A stretch of 6,708 nucleotides of DNA, from assembly GCA_027340645.1 (NCBI GenBank), contig DAHWQN010000033.1:1-6708 (forward strand), written 5' to 3'. The notes beneath the pieces were generated by a model that searched no databases, had not been told where the DNA came from, and saw nothing but the letters and a program-made list of their open reading frames with translations. The stretch is from Microcaldota archaeon (GTDB lineage: Archaea > Micrarchaeota > Micrarchaeia > Micrarchaeales > CABMGC01). Positions 1 to 5,630 of the stretch are shown in pieces (within the stretch, counting starts at the first letter, position 1; each line of letters opens with the position of its first letter). Made by a program: the position numbers and the translations under genes.

Positions 1-499
1 GCGGCTTTAGCCTGAATTCGAAAAGCCTGCCGCTAAGAGTTTCCTTCGAACGCTTCCTTATGAACAGCGATTCAGATCCAGAGATGATGATCTTGAGGTT
101 AGTGGAATAGGCATCGTATATGCTCTTAAGCTGGTTCTCCCAATCGTCTACCTTCTGGATTTCATCAAATAATATTATGTACCTGCCCTGACGCAAGTCC
201 TTTTTGCCTATGCTACTATATTCGGAAAGCACATCCCGCAGCTTTATATCCCTAAATTCATCAAATGGAAAGTATACTATTTTTTCTGGTGAGATACCTG
301 AAGCTAAGGAATCAACCACAATTTTTTCAAGGAGCGTTGTCTTTCCGACTCTCCTTAGCCCGGTGATAGATATCATCTGCTTGTACTTCATGAACTTCTC
401 TACCTTGTCATAAAGCATCCTGCGTCTGTAGTTTATCTTAAAGTTTTTCTCTTTCCACCATGAATTTCTCTCTATCAATGTATCTAAAATCTCTGTCAT
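1..499 (-). CDS. Archaeal AAA ATPase (AAA_14/DUF4143 type), N-terminal part, cut by window edge
   Basis: The minus-strand frame opens at the ATG at 499-497 and stays open for 166 codons to the left edge, so the C-terminal part is missing. It begins MTEILDTLIERNSWW, with the 'ERN-WW' opening common in this family. The Walker A site is GLRRVGKTT (residues 47-55), the Walker B site is IILFDEIQK (108-116) and a sensor-1-like strand is IIISGS (137-142). These are followed by LSGRLFEFRLKP, the usual lead into the second half of AAA_14/DUF4143 proteins. Such ATPases are abundant, often multicopy and of uncertain role in archaea; the missing half usually carries a DUF4143 or PDDEXK-like domain. The start is supported by a TATA box about 50 bases upstream and by a weak Shine-Dalgarno-like TTAGGTTAG just before the ATG. 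The family is fairly sure from the motifs; the cellular role is unknown. Confidence 0.85.
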   Translation of the reverse strand, partial: MTEILDTLIERNSWWKEKNFKINYRRRMLYDKVEKFMKYKQMISITGLRRVGKTTLLEKIVVDSLASGISPEKIVYFPFDEFRDIKLRDVLSEYSSIGKKDLRQGRYIILFDEIQKVDDWENQLKSIYDAYSTNLKIIISGSESLFIRKRSKETLSGRLFEFRLKP

Positions 500-546
500 G
501 TGAATCTAACCTAAAATTAATTCTATGTTAATTATAACTAACACAG

Positions 547-557
547 ATTTATATAAC
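547..557 (-). promoter_or_regulatory. TATA box for the AAA ATPase gene, nearly symmetric
   Basis: Read on the minus strand this is GTTATATAAAT, preceded by the purine-rich GAAA expected of a BRE. Transcription would start near 530-523, giving a leader of roughly 25-30 nt before the ATG at 499. The core is almost palindromic, so TBP could also bind for plus-strand transcription, but the BRE-like bases are better on the minus-strand side. Called from pattern only. Confidence 0.5.
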
Positions 558-868
558 TTTCTATCTTGTTCTAATGCAGAAGATAAAGCCAGACATAAGT
601 CAAAGAAGTAGTATTATGTAATGCCAATTCTTTATTGCAATTAACACAGAATAACTCCAATGTCTTCAGCCAGTCTTTGGGCAAACGAAATCCTTTGATC
701 CTATGTTGGAGAAGAGTTCCGTTATCAGACCGTATTCCTTTTCTATCAATACTATACTGCCTAATGGCGTCGTTATGTTTTTCATGTTGGTCGCCAAAAC
801 CACATGGCAGCATCTATCTCTTATTATCAACCGTATTGTGGTACAAAGCCAAGAGAGTGGGGGTGTGT

Positions 869-883
869 AAAGTAATTTATAGG
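869..883 (+). promoter_or_regulatory. BRE/TATA promoter of the surface-protein operon
   Basis: The bases AAAGT followed by AATTTATAGG (874-883) look like a BRE plus TATA box. Initiation would fall near 903-908, leaving a leader of about 15-20 nt. That leader contains AGGTCGA (912-918), a partial Shine-Dalgarno match about five bases before the ATG at 923. This agrees with the start chosen from the signal peptide and argues against a start further upstream. Confidence 0.5.
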
Positions 884-922
884 TATCGCAGGCAATGTTA
901 TCAAAAGAAACAGGTCGAGTCC

Positions 923-2797
923 ATGAGAACTCTATTATTACTATCGGTTGCAGCTGTATTTTTGGGAATGTCCGCTAATGCGGTTATGGCTGCTACACCT
1001 ATGTCAGGAACACTCACTATCTCAAACAGCACGTTAAGCATTGGACAAGTGGAGCAGATAAAGTTTTCAATATCTGGAGGTGTATCTCCATACAGTGGGA
1101 TTATATACGTAGATAATAGCACTGGGGCAAGCTTAGCCTTTAACTCAACAGTCAATAGTGTATCACCAGACTTTTACCTTACCTTTATCGTAGAGGCAAA
1201 CTCAATTGTATTTCTTCAACCTAATGGATCGCCATCCGGCCAAACGTTGCAGAATTATGGTTATCCGACAGGGCAGCTATCTGTAACTGCAATGGCTTTT
1301 GATTCAACTGGAGCAAATACTGCTGCAACAGGAAGCCTTTATCTTACAGCACCCTCAGGAATTAGAAGCATGATTAACATAATTAATGGAGGGGAGTACA
1401 ATGATGTTTTGTATCCTGGAACCGTCTCGATTCAATATAATGTAACGGGGGGCATAAGACCTTACACTTCATGGAACATAAATGTCTCTCAAGCTTACAA
1501 GTCTGGTGGGACCTGGATAAATACATACTTATCTGGAGTATCCGGTAACAGTGATGGCATCTATAATCCAAGCACGGGTACGACATCATATTATTACAAC
1601 TTCACCTACAGCAACACTTCTGGCGTGTTAAAGGGCTTGAGTGGTAAGACAGTCTCTTTTGGTGCAGCAGCAGTTGATTCTTCTGGACAAAAGACAAGTG
1701 TTTCCGGAGGCCTAGTTTATCTTGATGCACCCATGGCGCTTGGGATAGAGTCAAGCCCATATAGCTCTTCAGTGAGTAGCAATGTAATAAACTACGGTTC
1801 GGATCAAACTTTCTATGCAAACGTCAGTGGAGGAATGAGCGGTTATACATACCAATGGGCATACGGGCACAGCCTTAGCACAGCTACAAAAATCGGTACT
1901 GGGCAATCTTATACATTCTATGGCAACTCAACCACTCTTTCAGAGTCTCCATTATACTTGTTCGTTACCGCAACTGACTACTACGGTCAGAAAAACACAA
2001 CAGATATTGCGGTAACTGTGTCCCGGCCTGCAAGTGCTCCTACTACATCAGCTCCTACTACATCAACTTCTACGATTGCATCCACAACCACAACTGTGAA
2101 TGTTCCAACAACCACGACAATATCTCCTACAACTACAATCACATCTACGACTACCACACCATCAAATACGGTACCTCAGCCACAGGAAATCACCATAAGC
2201 GTCCAGCCAGGATGGAACATGCTTTCACTACCATCCCCAGGCAATGACTGGCAAAGCGTATACAACTCATTTGCGAGCAGTTGCGGCGCACCAGAAACAA
2301 ACAGCCAGCTATCAAGCAATGCACTGTGGGGGCTTGAAAGTTCCACAAACGACTACGTGTCATTGAATAGTTTTACTGCATTAGACAACTTCTTGATAAC
2401 CGGAAGTTCTTCCTTTGCAGGATACGGAGGCAGAGGCAATGGCAACTACCTGGGATTCTGGTTCTATTCCAGCAAACAGTGTTCAGTAAACGCGCAGACA
2501 TTTACTGCTGCAAGCCGCCCTCAGAACGACTTCTTCCTGACTAGCGATCTATCCGCAGGCTGGAACCTCATAGGTGTTCCTTACACAACTACTGCAAGCT
2601 TTAACTCCATAGCAAGCTCGTGCAACCTGCGTGGCGGATTCTACAACTACAATCCAACAACCAACTCATATACCGATGCAGCATCTCCAACCGTTGGTGA
2701 TGGTTACTTTGTCTATGCAACTGCGCCATGCACCTTGAACTGGAATGCACAGGGCAGCGCATCAACGGGTTCAACATCCCCTCCATCTGCTCCATAA
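923..2797 (+). CDS. Secreted surface protein: three PKD/Ig-like domains, Ser/Thr stalk, duplicated GWN/Cys domain
   Basis: The product is 624 residues. The start at 923 is chosen because it opens directly into a signal peptide (MRTLLLLSVAAVFLG, likely cleavage after A20 or A23) and sits just after a promoter. The open frame extends upstream to an ATG at 635, but those 96 residues look non-coding. Mature parts: three beta-sandwich-like repeats (about 27-143, 146-268, 271-367), each with a strand ending SGG or TGG followed by Tyr (SGGVSPY, TGGIRPY, SGGMSGY) and a closing strand around D-S/Y-x-G; then a Ser/Thr/Pro linker (about 371-419), probably an O-glycosylated stalk; then a domain with two copies of a GWN motif (430-432, 546-548), each followed by a Cys pair (C454/C520, C567/C603). 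About ten N-glycosylation sequons lie in the first 370 residues. No C-terminal membrane helix is visible, so it is either released or held by partners. The PKD/Ig assignment comes from pattern. A role in adhesion or the cell envelope is inference. Confidence 0.82.
   Translation: MRTLLLLSVAAVFLGMSANAVMAATPMSGTLTISNSTLSIGQVEQIKFSISGGVSPYSGIIYVDNSTGASLAFNSTVNSVSPDFYLTFIVEANSIVFLQPNGSPSGQTLQNYGYPTGQLSVTAMAFDSTGANTAATGSLYLTAPSGIRSMINIINGGEYNDVLYPGTVSIQYNVTGGIRPYTSWNINVSQAYKSGGTWINTYLSGVSGNSDGIYNPSTGTTSYYYNFTYSNTSGVLKGLSGKTVSFGAAAVDSSGQKTSVSGGLVYLDAPMALGIESSPYSSSVSSNVINYGSDQTFYANVSGGMSGYTYQWAYGHSLSTATKIGTGQSYTFYGNSTTLSESPLYLFVTATDYYGQKNTTDIAVTVSRPASAPTTSAPTTSTSTIASTTTTVNVPTTTTISPTTTITSTTTTPSNTVPQPQEITISVQPGWNMLSLPSPGNDWQSVYNSFASSCGAPETNSQLSSNALWGLESSTNDYVSLNSFTALDNFLITGSSSFAGYGGRGNGNYLGFWFYSSKQCSVNAQTFTAASRPQNDFFLTSDLSAGWNLIGVPYTTTASFNSIASSCNLRGGFYNYNPTTNSYTDAASPTVGDGYFVYATAPCTLNWNAQGSASTGSTSPPSAP
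2036..2065 (+). repeat. 15-bp tandem duplication at the start of the Ser/Thr stalk
   Basis: The unit GCTCCTACTACATCA occurs twice back to back without mismatch and encodes APTTS-APTTS. It opens the low-complexity stalk of the secreted protein, where ACA/ACT/ACC Thr codons dominate to about 2180. A repeat of this kind can change stalk length by slippage. Confidence 0.85.
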
Positions 2798-2806
2798 TGT
2801 GATAAA

Positions 2807-3037
2807 ATGAACAAGGGAATAATTGCAGCGCTTGTGCTTGTGGCAATAATAATCATCGCAGCGGCAGCATACGTGCTTATGACGCAACATACGTCTGCGG
2901 CAAAGGCAGCTAACAGTACAACTACTGTTTCTGCGCCTGCAACTAACCATTCAGCAAACACAACACAGACCGTTCAGGCGAACAAGTCAACAGGCACAAC
3001 ATCTCCACCGCCACCTCCAAACCTTCCGCCACAGTGA
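2807..3037 (+). CDS. Small membrane-anchored Ser/Thr/Pro-rich exported peptide
   Basis: The product is 76 residues. After MNKG comes one hydrophobic segment (about 5-24, IIAALVLVAIIIIAAAAYVL), which acts as a signal anchor or an uncleaved signal peptide. The rest is an extended tail rich in Ser, Thr, Asn and Ala with at least three N-x-S/T sequons (NSTT, NHS, NTT), ending in a proline run and NLPPQ. It starts nine bases after the stop of the surface-protein gene. A GTGAT Shine-Dalgarno site sits right at that stop, so the two are very likely co-transcribed and translationally linked. Its ending (STGTTSPP) resembles the end of the upstream protein (STGSTSPP). I do not recognise a family. The topology fits a short glycosylated stalk outside the membrane that might help hold the larger protein, which is inference. 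Confidence 0.72.
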   Translation: MNKGIIAALVLVAIIIIAAAAYVLMTQHTSAAKAANSTTTVSAPATNHSANTTQTVQANKSTGTTSPPPPPNLPPQ

Positions 3038-3049
3038 AGTAACAATGCG

Positions 3050-3703
3050 ATGTGCATGACTGAAGATCCATTGTCGTACAATACCTACGGTGTCGCACGT
3101 GTCTTTAAGGCACTTAGCGGTCTCACGCTAACATTCACTGACGACGAAGGCAATCAGGTACTGAAATCACAGGGAAGAATTGCTGTCACGCAGCAGCCCC
3201 TTGAGACGATGGATGGGAAACGCCTTGCTACTATAACCCACAAGATAATGGCAATGACTCCAGAGTATCAAATACACTCCGGAGGCCCAAAGGATAAGGT
3301 GCTTGGTGTTGTGAAAATCCCAATGCAGATATTTGGCTCATTCGGCGGTCTCAATCAAGTCGATATTAAAGACGACAGTGGCGTGGTAATAGCTACTGTC
3401 AGCGGCAACTTTCTGGATATGGAGTTTAATGTTTCTGATGCACAAGGCAATCAGGTAGCAACAGTAAGTAGGAGCTCGCCAAGCAACTCCGGGCTCATGG
3501 GCAAGCTGATGGCGTTTGCCAAGGAGTCATACGTAATGAATATAACAGACAACAAAAATGTGCCAACGCTTACGCTTCTCGGCTTCCTCGTGGTGCTTGA
3601 AATACTTCTAAGTTCCAGACAAGCATCAAATCCTGGAATACTTGGTGGCGGAGGTTTTGGCATAGGTGGTTTCGGTGGAGGCGGTTTTAACATAAGGATG
3701 TAA
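3050..3703 (+). CDS. LURP-one-related / Tubby-like (LOR, DUF567) protein with Gly-Phe tail
   Basis: The product is 217 residues with no signal peptide, so it is probably cytosolic or on the inner membrane face. The body (about 13-170) has the strand pattern of LURP-one-related proteins, the fold shared with Tubby and phospholipid scramblases: TLTFTDDEGNQVLKSQG, then LETMDGKRLATITHK, YQIHSGG, QVDIKDDSGVVIATVSG, MEFNVSDAQGNQVATVSR and YVMNI. A hydrophobic C-terminal helix follows (171-189, VPTLTLLGFLVVLEILLSS), as in family members where it lies inside the barrel. The last 20 residues are a Gly-Phe-rich tail. The start at 3050 is 12 bases after the previous stop; GTGA (3034-3037) is a possible ribosome site. 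An ATG at 3045 is out of frame and ends after four codons, and an in-frame ATG at 3056 is an alternative. Biochemical function in archaea is unknown; membrane or lipid association is inferred from the fold. Confidence 0.75.
   Translation: MCMTEDPLSYNTYGVARVFKALSGLTLTFTDDEGNQVLKSQGRIAVTQQPLETMDGKRLATITHKIMAMTPEYQIHSGGPKDKVLGVVKIPMQIFGSFGGLNQVDIKDDSGVVIATVSGNFLDMEFNVSDAQGNQVATVSRSSPSNSGLMGKLMAFAKESYVMNITDNKNVPTLTLLGFLVVLEILLSSRQASNPGILGGGGFGIGGFGGGGFNIRM
3644..3694 (+). repeat. Imperfect 21-bp Gly-Phe coding repeats at the 3' end of the LOR gene
   Basis: Two 21-base units (3644-3664 and 3674-3694) differ at few positions and flank a 9-base half unit GGTGGTTTC. Together they encode GGGGFGI-GGF-GGGGFNI. 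The array lies at the extreme C-terminus, after the fold has ended, and probably grew by slippage or local duplication. Confidence 0.75.
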
Positions 3704-3760
3704 ACTATATCAAACAACAACAAACCTGACTGGATAAATTACGCTAACATCTATGAAATA

Positions 3761-3780
3761 TTGTAATCGCAAAATTACAA
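3761..3780. promoter_or_regulatory. Perfect 7-bp inverted repeat upstream of the membrane-protein promoter
   Basis: TTGTAAT (3761-3767) and ATTACAA (3774-3780) are exact reverse complements around a 6-base centre, CGCAAA. The dyad lies 18 bases before the TATA box of the downstream gene and 57 bases after the stop of the LOR gene. It could be an operator for a dimeric regulator or a weak hairpin. No T-run follows it, so a classical terminator is less likely. Confidence 0.5.
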
Positions 3781-3797
3781 ATGCCAGTGCTACGAAG

Positions 3798-3806
3798 CTA
3801 TTTAAG
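3798..3806 (+). promoter_or_regulatory. TATA box giving a leaderless transcript of the membrane-protein gene
   Basis: CTATTTAAG follows CGAAG, a reasonable BRE. The TATA core begins about 30 bases before the ATG at 3829, so initiation should fall at or within a few bases of the start codon. The bases before the ATG (TATAGTAAATC) contain no Shine-Dalgarno match. This contrasts with the operon-internal genes in the window, which have GTGA-type sites. Confidence 0.6.
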
Positions 3807-3828
3807 TATGCATGTTTTATAGTAAATC

Positions 3829-4728
3829 ATGGTAGTTCAAAGAAAGGATTCAACTTCTGCTATGGCAAGCAAGTCAACTGTTCCTCCAAAGCCAAATGCA
3901 CAATCTAGCACAAAAACAAATCTTCTGGCTCTGGAAGGTCTGCGGTCATTGAACAAATTCTTTCTTTACACATCTATAGCAATATTAATAGGCATACTAG
4001 TGTCGCTGATTTCGGTAGGCATGCTCTCAGTAACCGCATCAGTGCTCAATAATCCGCTTGCAGCAACACAGTCTGCAGGCTACTCCATACTAGGCCTAGC
4101 AGCAATCCTTTTTATAGCTATGATAGCTCTGCTTGTCTTCGGAATATACGCAGTGCTTTCATTGATGTTAGGAATACGTGACATAAGACGCAGCAGCCTC
4201 GCTTCAGCTCCTGTTTACGCTTCGATATCCAAATGGCTGAAATATCTTGTGATAATATATGTAATACTCAGTGCGATATACCTGATTTTAGTTATGGTAA
4301 ACTTTCTAACGTCTATTTCATTATCCTTAACATCATCAAATGCAAACCCTACATCAGCATACTCTGGAATCGGAGGCATAATAACTGTGTTTGGCGTTAT
4401 CTTCATAATACTGGAACTTCTCTTCGTGTGGAAACTATCCAGCATGTACAAGTCTCTTGCCCCTGACATAGGGCAGCCTGGCCTGAATGCCGCATCGCGG
4501 CTCCTTGCAGTCGGCATAGTAATATACATAATTGGTGGCGTAATCGGTCTGGTCGGCGGTGTTTCTACACTCTCATCGCTCAATGCCGCTAGCGAGTTAT
4601 TATCCGGAGCAGGAACAGCAATGATGTGGAGCATTGTCGCGATAATAGTAGATTTAGTGGCACTAATAGTGCTTTTCATATCGCAATGGATCGGTTATAA
4701 GAGCACAAAATCTGCGCTGCGCAATTGA
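3829..4728 (+). CDS. Six-helix integral membrane protein, DUF973-like
   Basis: The product is 299 residues. A polar, Ser/Thr/Lys-rich N-terminus of about 35 residues leads to LALEGLRSLNKFFLYTSI, the kind of opening seen in archaeal DUF973 proteins (a 'GLR-L' motif just before helix 1). Hydrophobic segments lie at about 44-68, 86-113, 137-162, 180-203, 223-246 and 263-287. A charged cytoplasm-like loop, GIRDIRRSSLASAP, follows helix 2, and FVWKLSSMYKSLAPDIGQPG follows helix 4. The C-terminus is short and basic (YKSTKSALRN). It is transcribed from its own apparently leaderless promoter and is followed by a convergent gene only 20 bases away. DUF973 membership is a pattern-based call and could be wrong; being a polytopic membrane protein is secure. 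Its function is unknown, and no catalytic or transport motif is visible. Confidence 0.75.
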   Translation: MVVQRKDSTSAMASKSTVPPKPNAQSSTKTNLLALEGLRSLNKFFLYTSIAILIGILVSLISVGMLSVTASVLNNPLAATQSAGYSILGLAAILFIAMIALLVFGIYAVLSLMLGIRDIRRSSLASAPVYASISKWLKYLVIIYVILSAIYLILVMVNFLTSISLSLTSSNANPTSAYSGIGGIITVFGVIFIILELLFVWKLSSMYKSLAPDIGQPGLNAASRLLAVGIVIYIIGGVIGLVGGVSTLSSLNAASELLSGAGTAMMWSIVAIIVDLVALIVLFISQWIGYKSTKSALRN

Positions 4729-4733
4729 ATACG

Positions 4734-4739
4734 AAAAAA
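4734..4739 (-). terminator. Oligo-T terminator of the metG-methyltransferase unit
   Basis: On the minus strand there is a run of six T (CTTTTTTCG) about ten bases after the methyltransferase stop. Archaeal RNA polymerase commonly stops at such U-tracts without a hairpin. It lies in the 20-base gap between convergent genes, so it would protect the membrane-protein gene from antisense read-through. Confidence 0.45.
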
Positions 4740-4748
4740 GGCAACAGC

Positions 4749-5630
4749 TTAATTCCTCAGTCTTAGAATCCATGTATACTGCCAATGGCTCTTTTGGATT
4801 AGCGGATTTATATCCTCTTTATTGATATTCAGGCTCCTGAACGAAGAGATCTTGGATAAATCACTGAATATAGGCAATTTTTCTACAGTAAAGCCGGCGC
4901 TTTCGAACTCTTTTCTTGTTTCTTCCTGATTGCTTGGTACATTGTCAAATATGTTCCTTCCGGTAAGCTTCATGACACTATTATTTCTGCCTGAATCAGG
5001 CCTGCGCATTATGCGTTCTTTATCCTCTATATCGGATAATATCCACGCACCACCAAAAACACCAAGCAGACATCTTACATTATGCGCTACCAAGCTGCGC
5101 TCTTCGCCATTCAAGTGATTCAGCAAGCCCTCAGATACTATATACAACGGCTTATTGAGGAACACTCCAGAAACATCGCTAAGATCTGCATATGACATAG
5201 CGTCAGCATCAAGTATGTAATGTCTTCCCCTACGTTGAGAATCACCAGAAATTCTGCGCACAATACTTCTCTTCTGCGTTGCCATAGGTTGCAAGTCAGT
5301 TTCAACATATGTCACAGATAAATCCTCGGTGAACTGAAGCCCCCTGGGAGACATACCAGAAGCAAGCTCCAATATCTGCATAGCATTCTCATTTCTTAAT
5401 ATATTATTTATGCTGATGCCCCTCGCTTCAATTCCAGGAGCAAGTTCCATGATGCGCATAATTGCATTATCGCCTTCAATTTTTCTCCATGTTTTTCCTG
5501 CTCCGATAAGATTATCTATATCTTTTGCATAGGGCATATTCGAGAACGAGCGCAAATGCGCTACCATAAGCGCAGTAACTCCTATTTTATTATAATCATA
5601 TTCTGGCTGTTTGCTTACAACTTTCCTCAT
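4749..5630 (-). CDS. SAM-dependent O-methyltransferase, leucine carboxyl methyltransferase (LCM/COG3315) family
   Basis: The product is 293 residues, near the usual length. Motif I is ILELASGMSPRGL (residues 86-98), followed by YVETDL (109-113), whose acidic residue normally binds the SAM ribose. IEARGISINNIL (67-78) fits the segment that in this family supplies an Arg near the SAM carboxylate. YILDADAM (138-145) and YIVSEGLLNHL (163-173) are further hallmarks; the 'SEGLL-YL' type block is typical of LCM/COG3315 enzymes. The fold is cytosolic Rossmann-like with no membrane segment. The start overlaps the metG stop by one base (TAATG) and has GTGA upstream, so translation is probably coupled. 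The substrate cannot be told: relatives methylate protein carboxyl ends or small molecules, and many archaeal members are uncharacterised. Confidence 0.82.
   Translation of the reverse strand: MRKVVSKQPEYDYNKIGVTALMVAHLRSFSNMPYAKDIDNLIGAGKTWRKIEGDNAIMRIMELAPGIEARGISINNILRNENAMQILELASGMSPRGLQFTEDLSVTYVETDLQPMATQKRSIVRRISGDSQRRGRHYILDADAMSYADLSDVSGVFLNKPLYIVSEGLLNHLNGEERSLVAHNVRCLLGVFGGAWILSDIEDKERIMRRPDSGRNNSVMKLTGRNIFDNVPSNQEETRKEFESAGFTVEKLPIFSDLSKISSFRSLNINKEDINPLIQKSHWQYTWILRLRN

Larger units (their letters stand above)
500..922. other. Gene-poor stretch with no convincing gene; possible decayed coding sequence
   Basis: These 423 bases separate divergent genes. Besides the TATA elements they hold only weak coding candidates. 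On the plus strand, an ATG at 574 lies about 26 bases after the start of the TATA core at 548, the spacing of a leaderless gene, but it opens a frame of only 15 codons (MQKIKPDISQRSSIM, stop 619-621). On the minus strand, an 80-residue frame (813-571) has no good ribosome binding site and contains FCVNC. A 39-residue frame (785-666) contains DFVCP and ends just before the FCVNC segment, which lies in the other minus-strand frame. The plus-strand frame upstream of 923 is open by chance and shows no domain. The region may hold remnants of a small gene or be ordinary intergenic DNA. Confidence 0.5.

Noticed and set aside
571..813. 80-residue minus-strand reading frame with an FCVNC motif
   Set aside because: It has only one Cys pair, no ribosome site and no recognised family, and a competing minus-strand frame looks equally plausible over part of it. 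Kept only as a possible remnant.
635..922. N-terminal extension of the surface protein to the ATG at 635
   Set aside because: The 96 extra residues are rich in Cys, Trp and Arg with no domain, they would bury the signal peptide, and a promoter with a weak ribosome site lies just before 923.
2041..2180. Thr-codon repeats considered as a CRISPR-like or satellite array
   Set aside because: The repeats are short, irregular and in frame, and they encode a Ser/Thr stalk; there are no spacers of constant length.
3451..3723. Minus-strand frame rich in Pro and Lys opposite the LOR gene
   Set aside because: Its PPPPKPPMPKPPPP run is simply the complement of the Gly-Phe repeat.
3761..3780. Inverted repeat as an intrinsic terminator for the surface operon
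   Set aside because: The 7-bp stem is AT-rich and lacks a following T-run; a regulatory dyad is as likely.
4215..4679. 154-residue minus-strand frame opposite the membrane protein
   Set aside because: It is the antisense shadow of a gene with clear membrane helices and has no start signals of its own.
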